The notes under the pieces: model-generated
The model's database searches: none
Told to the model about the DNA's origin: nothing
What the model saw: the letters and a program-made list of their open reading frames with translations, nothing else
Shown: piece by piece, positions 12,286-23,587 of the stretch
Position numbering within the stretch: the first letter of the stretch is position 1
How the letters are laid out: each line of letters begins with the position of its first letter
Assembly (NCBI GenBank): GCA_021209875.1
Contig: JAGYVD010000005.1
Coordinates: 3,696,001-3,760,000, forward strand
Length of the DNA stretch: 64,000 bases
Source: Rosellinia necatrix
Lineage: Eukaryota; Ascomycota; Sordariomycetes; Xylariales; Xylariaceae
Direction: 5' to 3'
Translations under genes and position numbers: made by a program

Positions 12286-14530
12286 TTACCTTTGCTGTGG
12301 CTGAGAGGGCATCTTGGAGAGTAGAGAGTTGACACTTTCGCGCGCGTTAATGGTGCCCCAGATACTATCTTTGCCACCCATGCGCCACTCATCGCCGGTG
12401 GCATCCTCGCCGCCGCCTCTCATGGCCTCGCCCAGGATCACCTGAAGGTCTCGTTTCTGCGAGCTGAGCCAGTTGCGCACGAACGTGGCCGGGTCCTCGC
12501 CCAACGAGCTGAGGAAATCATGTTTTGCCTTGGACACATGAACAGCCTGAACAATGATGGCCAATTGTTCGTCCAGCGACGCAACTTCCTTCAGCATGCT
12601 CGCGTATCCCGCATTGTTTAGGAACGTGCTCATCTTTTCTCGCAACGGATCGTCGACTGCCACCCGGACATCATAAACCGTGGGCAGGGGATCTTTGTGA
12701 AACGGCTCGTCGAGTCGGATGGTGTAAGGGAGCTGTACGGGCGGGAGGGGCCGGAGGTGAGGCGAAATGTAGTCGGTGAGTTTAGGTATCACACCCGTCT
12801 CGATGCCGAAGGCCTGCCTTGTTGTTAGCCATAATGCCCTGCCTACTACATGACAGACGGTAACTACCCACACTTCGAAGCAGCTCGTCACAGCGGAAAT
12901 TTCTCTTTTCCTCGTCCTCCTGTAAACCCATCATTTTGATATACTCCCATATCCCCATAACAATCTCTTGTCTTGTCGCCTCGCGCATATCGATCATGTC
13001 TTCGAGTTCGGGGCTCAGAGCGTAACGCTCAGGTTCCTCATGCCGAATAAGATTGATCGTAACGTTCATGTTCTGGTCTCCATTGCGCTTAAACGTGAAT
13101 TCATCGAAGTCGGCAGCGGCTGGTAGATTCGGTGATCCTCCCACCCGCTCTGGTTTCTTCCACTCGACACTCTGCTCGGCGCCTCTTTTGTTGGCCGGGA
13201 AGTCTACGTGGAGGGCCTTGAAGAAATGCGAAAATCGGTATCTGGGCGGTTTGATGGTTGCGGGTTTTGAATCGGCCGGGCCATCTTCCTCCATTCGATC
13301 TGGGTCGCTAGAGCCACTCTTCGTGTCCCTGGGGTCGTCCTCGCCGTCGAGGTCATCGTCATCATCCAGCAGCCGAGCTTCGATCTTGACACGATAAGTG
13401 GGTTCCAGGCTCGAACTGTAATCGAACGTATCCGCACTGATACTGTTGCCCTGCCAAATCTGATCCTCCGCCGTGTTGGTGACCCATATGCGAAGCGTCT
13501 TCCACCGCTATATCACCTGTCGTCAGCAACTATGGTGAACACACCGGCATGACTGTAGTTTACCAACCTTGGCACTGCGCGTAACAGCGTCAACGATATC
13601 GAGGCGCTTTCTCGTCATAGTAGCATCGAGCCTTCGCTCGAAGTCCCTTAACTCTCTGTATCTGTGCGCCACATCGCCCACTATGCAGTTGTCGATGTTA
13701 TCAGGTAGATTCTTGTCGGTCGGCTTACGGCTCCGGCGCTTGGCCATCTCGAATTGGATGGCGGCCGTTTGCTGCTGTTGCACTATCTGCGTCTGGGTCA
13801 AGGGGACCTGGGGATGCGGACCGGACGACATCATGGGACCTGCATTACAGAAGATCAGAGAGAGAGGCTGGCCGGGCGGTGTGCTCGGGGAGGGAAAGGT
13901 AATAAAAATGAATTGGTGGTCAGAAGGGGCAGAAAAGCGGTGGGCGGCGGGCGACGAAGCGGATGCGACACGGGGATGACGACGGCGACGCTGGAGATGA
14001 CACGCAGGGCGCGGCAAGGAACGATGATGGGACCAGAAAGCACCGGGTTTGCGGTACGATATGTGGACATCGATAATCAGGCAGGACGGCGATCAACCAG
14101 GGCCGGAAAAAGAGCAAAGGCCAAGGGCCGGTGGAGCTGTAAGTGGCCTCGCGTTGTGGGGTTTACACATCACAAGCGTGGACTGCAGCTCGCGAGTCGT
14201 CGCGATGCCTGGCCCGGCCGGTAGCGCTTGATCCATCGTCCCATACATGGTCTCCATCGCGGCCGTCATCATCGTCATCATGGGCATGCTCACTTGCGCA
14301 ACCTATGGAAATGAATCACACTTACCAATCCCCCCTCGTCGCGGGCCACCGGAATGGGGCCCCCGTTGTTGTTGTTGTTGTTGTTGTTGTTGCTGCTGTT
14401 GCTGCTGCTGCTGTTGTTGTTGTTGTTGCTGCTGTTGCTGCTGTTGCTGCTGCTGTTGCTGCTGCTGCGGTGGTGGCGCCACCACCACTTGTTGCTGGTG
14501 CGTGTATGGACGGTAGCCCGGCTGCATCAT
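12286..14530 (-). CDS. SNF12: SWI/SNF chromatin-remodelling subunit Snf12/Swp73 (SMARCD/BAF60 family)
   Basis: Nuclear subunit of the SWI/SNF (or RSC) remodeller. Exons 14530-14326, 13839-13568, 13507-12872 and 12813-12286 give 546 residues; the introns are 486, 60 and 58 nt. Diagnostic regions are AKRRSRKPTDKNLPD, YRELRDFERRLDATMTRKRL and LRIWVTNTAEDQ, then the SWIB/MDM2-like domain (YALSPELEDMIDMREATRQE; IWEYIKMMGLQ; ELLRSAFGIETGVIPKL). The N-terminus carries 34 consecutive Gln encoded by mixed CAA/CAG (14366-14467), preceded by HQQQVVVAPPP. The start MMQPGYRPY is inferred from similarity to fungal relatives; an in-frame Met further upstream at 14668 is possible. The 486-nt first intron is the least certain part: it contains an open Met-rich stretch (about 14293-14160) that could be an alternative exon. 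Confidence 0.9.
14366..14467 (-). repeat. CAA/CAG trinucleotide array encoding polyglutamine
   Basis: 102 bp, 34 codons, all Gln on the minus strand. CAA and CAG are interspersed, which normally limits slippage compared with a pure CAG run. Lies inside exon 1 of the SNF12 gene. Confidence 0.95.
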
Positions 14531-15664
14531 GACTGTCGGCTCACTGTGTCCCTTGGAGTCGCTTCTGACCCGTGCGTGTGAGACGTGATTGTCTGGGGCC
14601 CGGCGATGCTGCGCGACGCCAGACAGTCGAGTTAGCTTGGGTTGGGATCGCGCGCGGATCGTGTCCACTGGAAGGGCAGGTCCAATAGAGCCGGGGGGAG
14701 GTCACGGCGTTTAGCGTGCGACTACCTAACCTAGGTGCTTTGACCCGAAATTATTGTACTATCGTCAAATCGCGTCGGCCAGGTTGCGCGCAAGCTCGGA
14801 ATCCAAATGGGTTTTGCGGTAAGATCTTGGTATGTGGAGCACCAGTCCAAGTTCCCAATTGCTGTCGCGGGTGAGATTCAGACAACCTTATTCACGAGTA
14901 GGCATTGACACCACCAGATTGAACCAGTTGCTTCTTACCTCTAAGGCAGTCAGGTAGGTTTTTTACAGTACTAAATCACAATAGGCGTAGCACCTACCCT
15001 CTAGGCTAGCCCCACATATTAGGTCGATCTACAAGCAAGTACCTATGTACATAAGTACTTACTTAGGTGCTTAAGTAGATACCTACCTACCTACCTACCT
15101 ACCTACCTACCTACCTACCTAGACTTTTCTTAGACACTTCTATCTCTTGTGCATTTTAATACATTATTATATATTTTGCCCTTATTTTATTTTCACTAAT
15201 ATCGTTTGTTTGCTGTATTTTTCCCCTTAAGCTGAACAGACTAGGTAGTTTTTTTCTCTTTTTCTTTTCTAGGCTGGTTTTTTAAGCCCACCTAGTGAAT
15301 CATATAAGCCTCTACCCATATGTATAGACCACCTGAACAAAACTGCACAACTCTCTTGTGCTCCTAATCGATTTCTATCCAGGAAGCACAAGGATCAAAC
15401 CCCCCGAGTAACAGTTGGTGCTGTGAAGAGGGGGGCCCTGCAGCTCGCCTCGCTCTTCCTCAAAGGGGGTTTTATTTCTTGGCTGTAGTATGACATGACG
15501 TGGGCAGAAGCGAGCTAAAGTGTTCATGAGCACATCAAGTCACATCGCGGCCGTAGGCGTGGGCGAGATCGAACTTCCTCCTAAGATGGCCGGGCCTCCG
15601 ACAAGACGAGATAAGATGGCAGACCTGCGTTTGGGCCTCCTCTTATCGTCCGAACCAGATCTCT
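14531..15664. other. Intergenic, SNF12 promoter side
   Basis: 1.1 kb. It contains TAGG/CCTA clusters, an uninterrupted (CCTA)n run and T-rich stretches at 15170-15290. No coding region is supported. Confidence 0.55.
15080..15121 (+). repeat. (CCTA)n microsatellite
   Basis: About ten uninterrupted ACCT units, the longest single run of the CCTA/TAGG motif that is scattered through the intergenic DNA of this window. Confidence 0.92.
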
Positions 15665-16570
15665 CTATGCACCTCGAGTCAAGGGTTCGCCGTGCTTGAT
15701 CTTGGCAGCACCATACTTCTTCGATCGAATAGCTTGAATAGCTTGAATAGCAATAAATCCACTAGTATTCTCCAGGTTGAAGCCTTGAAGGGTGTCCATG
15801 CTGGCTCGTTCCTCACCGTACAAGGTGCTCCCAGGTGCGGGCCTGGAAAGGATGTGAGCTGCTCCTGTGTAGACCATCATGCCATCGTGTTCACTGTACC
15901 GTGAACGCGCTTCTGGCTGAATAGGATGGGGCTTTCTACTAGTCATGATTAGCGAAAGCCTTGTTCATGTTTTAGCCAGAGTGCAAACCTACAAAGCAGT
16001 TCACGTCCAGGGGAGAAGTACATGCCTGGTCATGCTAATTCCAATACTTTCACATAGCAGAATAAGGGAAAGAATATCATTGCAGAGGCACTGCGACCAC
16101 TCGTTCTTAATCCAGGTCATTATCTGCTTGACCTTGGAGTCAGCCCATCATCCCTTCAATATCGATATGTGCAGGCCTTAGCACAATCAATACAGGAGAG
16201 TCATACACTCCACGACTTTTGGGGCTGATGAGGCGCGATTCAACAATGTCTATTCTTCCGACGCCGTCACGGCCAGCGAAGTCGTTCAGGGGTTTGAAGA
16301 GTCCAGGAGAGTCGGCCACTGCCTCACCACCGTCAAGCTGGAGTTTAACAGGCACTCCAGCTCGAAAGGTGACAGAGAATTTGGTAGGGATATCGGGGGC
16401 GTCACATTGATCTGGGATTCACGATGATTGACTGATACTACAATAAAAAGGCAGATATTGAAGGATAGCTCTAGAGGGGCGTACGGACAATTAGAGTCCA
16501 GACAGTCTTGGATACAGGCGCGTCCGGCTCCTCAATAATACCACTTTCGTAGTTGCACAGGTGCAGAGTC
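15665..16570 (-). pseudogene. ARG1: Argininosuccinate synthase relic
   Basis: Argininosuccinate synthase joins citrulline and aspartate in arginine synthesis. On the minus strand, pieces of its C-terminal half appear in order but in different frames: YESGIIEEPDAP and KTVWTLI (about 16550-16490), a possible old intron, then PVKLQLDGG and GVGRIDIVESRLISPKSRG (about 16350-16230), PAHIDIEG (near 16160), SKVKQI with NEWSQCL (16140-16085), GMYFSPGRELL (near 16020), and the terminal STLYGEERASMDTLQGF, NTSGFIAIQAI and RSKKYGAAKIKHG (about 15820-15680). At least three frame changes and several stops separate them, and the N-terminal ATP-pyrophosphatase region was not found, so it cannot make the enzyme. 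Family assignment comes from remembered signature blocks. This looks like decay of a duplicated copy by insertions and deletions. Confidence 0.75.
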
Positions 16571-16843
16571 CAACTCAGCTATAAGACAAGCCAGCCAATC
16601 TGGCTTCCCGAATCATATACAAGTGCGACATTATGTAACAGAAGCCGAATAGTTTGTTCATAGTGAGAAACAGAACCGAAGCGCGCGCTTCAAGATTTGG
16701 ACATGAAATCAACGTTCTGTTTCAAGGAAATCGAAATTATACAATTCTGGGCAGATTTATCTATCAGAGATAGTAAGAGCCCTCCCTAGTTCCCAGCATG
16801 AAATTGACACGTTGAATATTGCCGCGGTCCCTTGAGGATCTTG

Positions 16844-17600
16844 TCACCATAAACACGCCATGACTTGGTCGACGGTAAGTCTAGATGTCGGGTCCGGTCT
16901 TGTCATTCCAGATATCATATCCAGTGCAACTTCACCGATCCCTCCTCCCCACATCTCGAATCGTAGTTCCGGTTGGTCCTTCGCCGCAAGCTCAGGTATT
17001 GCTGACACTTTCTTCAAAGTACTGTGCTCGCGACTACCGACCTGTTTAAGGAGTCCTTCGTTCGCAGGCCCGAAATAGGCTGAAGTGTGGAATTGGAAGT
17101 GGTGCTATAATTACCGTGCTTCGCCAGCGTCTTGCCTCTCCCCTAAGAGCGGCAAATCTCTGCCCCCAAGAGCACATATATATATACACTACAGACAAAA
17201 CTCAGCATGAATTCTTGGGATCGAACACGGTCTATTTACCACCAGCCCATACGAGAACATGTCAGACGCTTTTGTCATACCACTTCCGGTCTGGGCTTCT
17301 GGGCATTGCCACATGATATTCCCTAGTACAACCCCTGTCCGGAGTGGCGTGGCTCCCGCTTGCCTGTAAGCGATGCCAAAATGCCCAGGGCCGCATCAGT
17401 GATTATTTTGTTGCCGTTCATCGCAGGTCCCATCGACGAAAACGGTGTCAGGTTTCACGTCTACCAAGAGCTGAAGTGGCTAGACAATTTCGACACCAGT
17501 TTACGGAGCCGTGAAGGGTTGATATTTTTGATATCTAAATCCCTGCCCACCTAACCGCTGCACTAGAACTCGACGTCTGTTGCCATATACGATAAACAGC
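16844..17600 (-). pseudogene. Protein kinase-like gene relic
   Basis: On the minus strand, fragments of a eukaryotic protein kinase fold occur in order: DVKPDTVFVDG (catalytic-loop-like, normally HxDxKPxN, about 17465-17430), then in shifted frames NIMWQCPEAQTG and KASDMFSYGLV (subdomain VIII-IX-like, about 17315-17240), then YFGPANEGLLKQ and a final MTRPDPTSRLTVDQVMACLW (subdomain XI-like, up to 16844). An in-frame stop and frame changes separate the pieces, the DFG-like segment is broken and no glycine loop was found. It recalls a group of kinase-like proteins in Sordariomycetes. It lies just upstream, in the same orientation, of the argininosuccinate synthase relic. The boundaries are approximate. 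Confidence 0.6.
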
Positions 17601-18176
17601 CAGGCATTGATAGATCAACCTTGATACTTCGTTTCTCTTGGGCCATGATCGTCAGTATCCTTATTCGTTTTTTTATTAAAGTCGATCCTATCTTTGCCTG
17701 TTCATTGGCCTACCCCTGTCTGCCCTGCATCCTAATATACGAGGCACCCTTTTCCAGGTCAAAATGATAAGCTCTCGGAGAGAAATAGAAAGGGGACCCG
17801 CATACCCGGCGACATGCAATAGGCGCATGTCCACGTTATAATAGACTACCTACCTATAGCCTGTCATCGATGATGTATTATAAACCGTAACATGATATCC
17901 TTGCATATTGTAGAGTCCCTCTAATCCCGTCTAGAAAGCGGTGGCAAGGATTCTGATGTACTCGAGTGCCTTGCAGATGCTGTGCGATAAAAAGGACAAA
18001 GATCCTTGCCAAGAATGCATTTTGTTTCGTAACTGAAATCTCTTCCAAGATCACCCCAACGTACCTGAGCCGACGCCTCGCTATAACATGCCGGAAAGAA
18101 AACTCGTGAGGGACCTAACGACAACGCTGCGTGAGGAAGTGGTCGAAATAGTCAATGCGCTTCTACGAGCGCTGTT
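17601..18176. other. Intergenic, 3' flank of the Pkh kinase gene
   Basis: 580 bp between the kinase relic and the stop codon of the Pkh kinase. Nothing recognised; part of it is probably 3' untranslated sequence. Confidence 0.5.
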
Positions 18177-20672
18177 CTAGAATGCTGAGCCCAGCCCTTG
18201 CTTTGATTGTCGTTTGCTAAAACGATTCCTTTTGGCAGTCGTGGTGTCCTCTAAACTTGCTTGGCTCCGAGTCAGAGGGTTGCGGTGAGACCTATCATTT
18301 ACGTTGTAGCCTTCGGGACCAAACGTACTTGCAGGGCTGGACATGGACGATGATATCTCACCAAAACCGTTGTCGCTTGTATACGGCCCAGACGTATTTG
18401 TTGCGATCGCGAAATCTTTGGCTTGCTGTACAGTGTCGACCCAGTCATCCGGGGTGGGACCTGGTGGATCGAGGGATGAAGGCGCTTTCACGTCCTCGAA
18501 TGTCCAGTGATAACCAGCCTAGCCGGGTAAGCATGTAAGCGCAATAGAGGAGGATATACATACCGAATCAACACACCAGACCACCTGTCCCTTCGCATCG
18601 ATTTGGGTTTTCCAGGAACAATCAGGGGCAAGCAGTGATATTTCCTGCTTGGCTTTCTTCTCTTCACCACCTGCAGGGGCTATGATAATTCTCCCGCTAG
18701 ACGTAATCATAACAAGCCTCTGTCTCTTTTTCGTGGTACTACCACCGAAAAACCGAGTGAACTTCCGGTGGCCTTCTTCAGCCTTGGTGTAGGGACTATT
18801 CGGTATCGCGGCGGACATAACCAAGAGATCGCCAAGCCGTAATATCCTCTCGTTTGTCTTTGTCAACACTGGTGACCATTCAATATCAAGTTGAGATGGC
18901 GGTGGTATGTCGGTGATGAGGCGTCCTGGCGTACGTGTGCCGCCGTTGATTCCATTACCGCCGGTGTGAGGCCTTGCCCCGGTGCCCGACTGCTGAATGT
19001 TGGCCATGCCATTTAACTGAATGATTTTAGGTTCCTGTGACGGGGGCACATAAGAACGTAACCGCGGGGCCTTGGTCCTCCATAGAATCTTGCCAAACTG
19101 TTGACCATCGAAGAATTCATGATTTTTAATGTGTTCGATTGTAAGCCTCTGGGTAGGATCTAAGACGAGGCATCGTTCGACAAGATCTCTTGCAGCGGGG
19201 GGGAAACCGATCGGAAATTCGTATTCGAGGTTAACGATTTTCTGAAATGTCAAGTACTCCGAGCCACCTTTGAAAGGTGGACGTCCGGCCAACATCTGAT
19301 ATATAATGCACCCGAATGCCCAGAGGTCGCTGGCCTTGCAAGCATTCTTATTGGTGAGTAACTCGGGGCTGACATACTCGGCCGTGCCGACGAAAGAGGC
19401 CGCTCGACTGTCATCCTGTTCTTTACCTCTGGAACTCGTGCCCATATCCTCAATCTTCGGCGGCGCCTGCGGCATCCTTGGGTCGGTTAGAAGCCTTGCA
19501 GTGCCGAAGTCAGTTATCTTCACGTGTAATTGGTCATCCAAGAGGACGTTTTCGGGTTTGAGGTCACGGTGTATCACGCCGCGAGAATGCATATACTCGA
19601 TTGCATCTAGGATCTGTGCACCAAAGAACCTTGTACACTCGACATCAAAGGTACCCGTTTTCTTCAATACTCCGAGGAGCTCGCCTCCACTGCATATGTC
19701 CAGGACATAATACAACGAGTTCTCGTCCTGGAAGGTATAATAAAGTCGAACGATACCAGGGTGTTCCGTCAGGCGGTTCAAGGTATCTTTTTCAATGTTG
19801 ACATATTTGATCTTCTTCTCCTTGATGATGTGTCGTTTTTCGAGTACTTTGACGGCATATTCCTTGAGTGTCTGTCGATCCGTGGCAAGATAAACGCTGC
19901 TGTAGGATCCTTCTCCCAGCACTCTACCGAACGAAAAGTCTCGAACTCCCTTTTTCACGGGTTTCATTACCGTGTTACCATTGGCGTCGACCTCCTTACG
20001 CATCCCTAGGGCGGCCCCCCGGTCTTTCCACTCCTCGCTACCTGTTGCACCAGGCCCATCAGGCCCACGACCGCGAGGTTCGAGTGCCACCGGCACACCA
20101 GCAATAGAACCATATCCGCTGGGCATTGCCTTTGAGCCCATCCTGGGTGGTATGGGCCCTTTCGCACCGGCTATGGGGGGTTGGCGATTCTGGTTATACG
20201 AGCGGTCTCTATGGCTGGATTCTCGTGAGGGCATGCCAGAGGAATATTCCGGGGCCGTCCTTCCCGGCTCATTATGAGCAGGTACCCGAGACGGATCGGT
20301 TCTTAGAATGTGATAAGAGTTCGCGGCCTGGTCGCGCACGGCGGCGGTCGAAGCAGCGTTATACAGCGTAGATGCTGGGCGCGAGGACATGTTGGAGTAT
20401 GGCGGTGTATTATTCTGAGAATAGGTCGAGGACACATTCGAGGCCTCTGGTTCCATCAAGGCCCTGGTTGCCCTTGAGGATTCGGTGGTCCGTGGCCTGC
20501 TCTGCGTCTTCTGTAGCTCAGAGTCGGGGGCGAAGGCGTCAGTGGTCGGTTGGGCTGAGGTGGGCGATTCGGAGTTGGTGGGACGTGATTGTGGGGGGCT
20601 TGGGGTGCCATCATCCGGATTTGCTATGCGAAGGCCACCCAGGGCCCTCGAGAGGCTTAAGTCGTTATTCAT
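18177..20672 (-). CDS. PKH1: PDK1-type AGC kinase (Pkh1/Pkh2, PkhA, Ksg1 homologue)
   Basis: Phosphoinositide-dependent-kinase-like Ser/Thr kinase that phosphorylates the activation loops of other AGC kinases (Ypk, Sch9, Pkc in yeast) and acts at eisosomes and in sphingolipid signalling. Two exons, 20672-18564 and 18518-18177, flank a 45-nt intron; 816 residues. Residues 1-245 are disordered, Ser/Pro-rich. The kinase domain (about 246-521) has GEGSYSSV (253-260), Lys275 in YAVKVLEKR, HRDLKPEN (368-375), DFG (388-390) and the PDK1 activation loop ASFVGTAEYVSPELL (425-439). A 30-residue insert sits between DFG and the activation loop. The C-terminal part (about 590-745: WSPVLTKTNERILRLGDLLVM, KKRQRLVMITSSGRIII) fits the PDK1-type PH domain. 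The second exon adds a Ser/Thr-rich tail. The gene looks intact. Confidence 0.95.
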
Positions 20673-21666
20673 GGTGGCGTCGTGGGAGCGGTCGGGGCTA
20701 CTGGCACGCCGATGGTCCTAGGATCAGGCGCAAACGTCGTAATGCAGCGGGATGGATGCTGGATACGAGGAGAAGCATGGGGCGGAATCAGACATATACG
20801 GCGGCCAATCCGTGCCAGAGTTCGCTCTCCCGCCGCCGCACGCGATTGATCAATGGTGAATGGGCTGGACTGCCGGGAGAGCCCACGGATAAGCGCGGAG
20901 CCAGGGGCCCGTTCGTTTACTGGTGGTCAGTTCTTCAGGGAGCCCTGACACGGATGCTGAGACCGACACCGAGACCTCCTCTCCAGGCACCAGAATATCC
21001 GAGTCGTGGCAGCGGCAATGGCAGGCACACGGGACGCGCGGAAACGAGAGTGGCTGGCGCAGTGTGTTTCTGCAGATTCGGCGAGGGGATGGGCTTGCAG
21101 GGCCATACCATCGGGGCTCGAGGTGGTTTGTTGGATTTGGTTGAGAGGAAGGGAAATTATCAATGGCGTCGAAGTGTAAAGGCGGTACCGCAGCCGACGG
21201 TGGTACCAGGTTGCAGATGTGGGCAGGGAGTGCTACGGGAGGGAAGTACCCTCGTAGTGCGGGTAGCGCAGGTACCTCCTACGGCGGGCCAGGTACCTGA
21301 TAAGTGAACTGGCGCTACGTGATAATGCTATCCGGTAGGTATTAAGTACCTACCTAGGTTAGGTGCTAGTGTTGGGTGGTACCCAAAGGTTTAGGAGGTG
21401 GGCGGGCAGGTAGAAGTTGAACCAATACCACATCTGGTCTGCTCGTAATTTCAACATGGCACAAGTAAGTAGCGGTAATCAAAGCAGACAGCCGCAGATC
21501 CGGGTTGCTCGCGTATATAGTGTACGTATATGCGTATGTAGGTTAAGGTACCTGACGGAACGGGAAAATTAAACAAGATTAACGAAAGTATAATGCTTCA
21601 TATGCCAGTAGTACACTAGATGTCGGGGGCAGTGTGTTTGGCCAACAGATGTTAGGTACAACCTTC

Positions 21667-21686
21667 AAAAAAAAAAAAAAAAAAAA
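21667..21686 (+). repeat. A(20) homopolymer
   Basis: Twenty consecutive A. No adjacent retroelement body was recognised. Confidence 0.9.
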
Positions 21687-22164
21687 TGACCTATCCAGTT
21701 GGGGACAAGTGTAACGTGTTGACTCCATGGGCCGATATCCGTACATACATAGAACAACAAGTACATGTATTGTGGCCAGGAGGTTGGTATGCATTAGGTA
21801 GGTAGGTATCTACAGGTAAGTAGGCAGTTGCTTACCTACCTGGTATCTAACCTACTCAGGTACCTGCTGTAGTGGCCTACAGCTGTATTCCATTACTTAT
21901 CATTTTCACTATCCGAGGCGGTGGCATAATAAACTTGTACCTACATAGCTTCAACAGACAGGGAAATACATTTGGTGCCAAGCAGGACCTAACAGGGGCA
22001 TCACGATGATTATCGCCAACCAAACCTATCAAGGTTAGCAGATATCCTTGCAGCCAACGTAGTGCTCAGATGCGATACGGTTGCCTGCCATTTTTAAAAC
22101 TTAAGGGGTCTAGCCATGATTTGCATCACGATAGAATGCCCAGTGCTGATACATGCGGAAGCAT

Positions 22165-22290
22165 TAGGTAGGTAGGTACCTATGTAATGTGCCCGAGAGA
22201 CCCAACAAGGCAGTTAGCGTTCCTCCGTGATGCCGTGTTACATAGGTACTACAGTAGCATATACCGTAGTAGGTAGGTACTACACCGTTG
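22165..22290. repeat. TAGG/CCTA motif cluster
   Basis: Several copies of TAGGTAGGTA and GGTACCTA-type motifs within about 125 bp, one of the denser members of the dispersed family. Confidence 0.7.
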
Positions 22291-23570
22291 CGGCCGAGTG
22301 CTCAAACATTCATGTTGGTGGGGTATTTATTCTCTTGCGTCTACTACCCACGTAGTGTAGGTAGGTAGTTACATGTCGGTAGCATCGCCGGAGAGGCCCT
22401 GGACAAACCCGGACCTTCTAACTCGACCACCCATATGGTTAGGTACATGTACCTAGTTAAGTAGGTGGTCTCGCAGCATTTCAACGTTCATCCGCCCGAT
22501 GCCGTTGGCAATAGTTCCAGCTAACAGCAGCACCATTTCTCATGTAAAATCTAGATGCGAGGGGCCCAAGGACACCTGGGCAGCACAAGGCTGGTGTTGG
22601 TAATTGCCCTGGCGGACCATCTTTGTCTGCTAGTTCATGATCGCCTAGGGATTCATCCATCTTGAATGGCAAAATATCTTTTTTTCCCCTTTTGCCCTTT
22701 TTCCCTTTTTCCCTTTTCCCCCACGGTGCTTCGTCCCACGATCCTGGTCAGCCACCCGGTACGGTCCCTATCCGTAGGTCTCTTCGGATAGTTGGTGGCA
22801 CCAGCTTTGCTGGTGTTGTAGCTCAGATCTCGATCAGTCCTGTAAGTCCAGCACGTGATCAGCATATACAATGTCACCCAGCCTTGATGCTCAGTAGGGT
22901 CATGGTGTTAGGTAAGCTCGTGACGTACCTCACTAGAAGTAAGGGGTACATAAGGAGGCTTTATCTCCCCCTTCGGCGTATCGCTTAGACATGGAGCAGC
23001 CGCTAGACAGTAAGCATTTACAGACGCTGGGGGGCCACCGTTGAGTATGGCTCTAACCAACACGTAGTTATTCCCTTTTCTCAATCACATAAATCTCCGA
23101 GGAGAAAGTAGGTAGATCTCGTTTTCACTCTCCCGCCAAAGCCTGTGAATAACTAACGTCATCAAAAGGTAATTCAGAGTTCCGTGCTAGAGGCCCAACT
23201 GACGCTTTATGCAAGCATTACTATATGCTTTCTATGAGCGTAATATCCGAAACCACCAAGGAGTCATCATCATTCCCGCTTCAAAAGTTTGCCGATATTT
23301 TAACACGTATGGCGCCGGTGAAAAGGGGTAGCGCCTCGCCCCACCGCCTCATCTTCTATGCTCTACAGCGGCTCCCCCAAGTCCTTAGTAGATAGATAAT
23401 TGATAAATGAATAGGGACAATATCTCCTCCTATTTTCTCGACGGCCGACGACGGCCAAATAAGTCCAGCACTAGCATCTCTCGCCTCCTCGCGGAAAACG
23501 GATAGTTTGAAATAAGCTAAAGGATACCGAATTAGTTATTGCGGTATTTTGAAGCCGATTTTCTGATATC

Positions 23571-23587
23571 AAAAAAAAAAAAAAAAA
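23571..23587 (+). repeat. A(17) homopolymer
   Basis: Seventeen consecutive A directly after TCTGATATC. It could be an old poly-A tail of a retroposed sequence, but no element was identified upstream. Confidence 0.88.

Noticed and set aside
14247..14516. Cys-rich and Leu-rich frames through the trinucleotide array
   Set aside because: Products of reading a CAA/CAG array in the wrong strand or frame.
20372..21307. 311-codon open frame on + strand overlapping the Pkh kinase start
   Set aside because: About 300 bp of it is antisense to the kinase N-terminus, the rest is GC-rich promoter; no family resemblance, Arg/Trp-rich composition typical of antisense frames.
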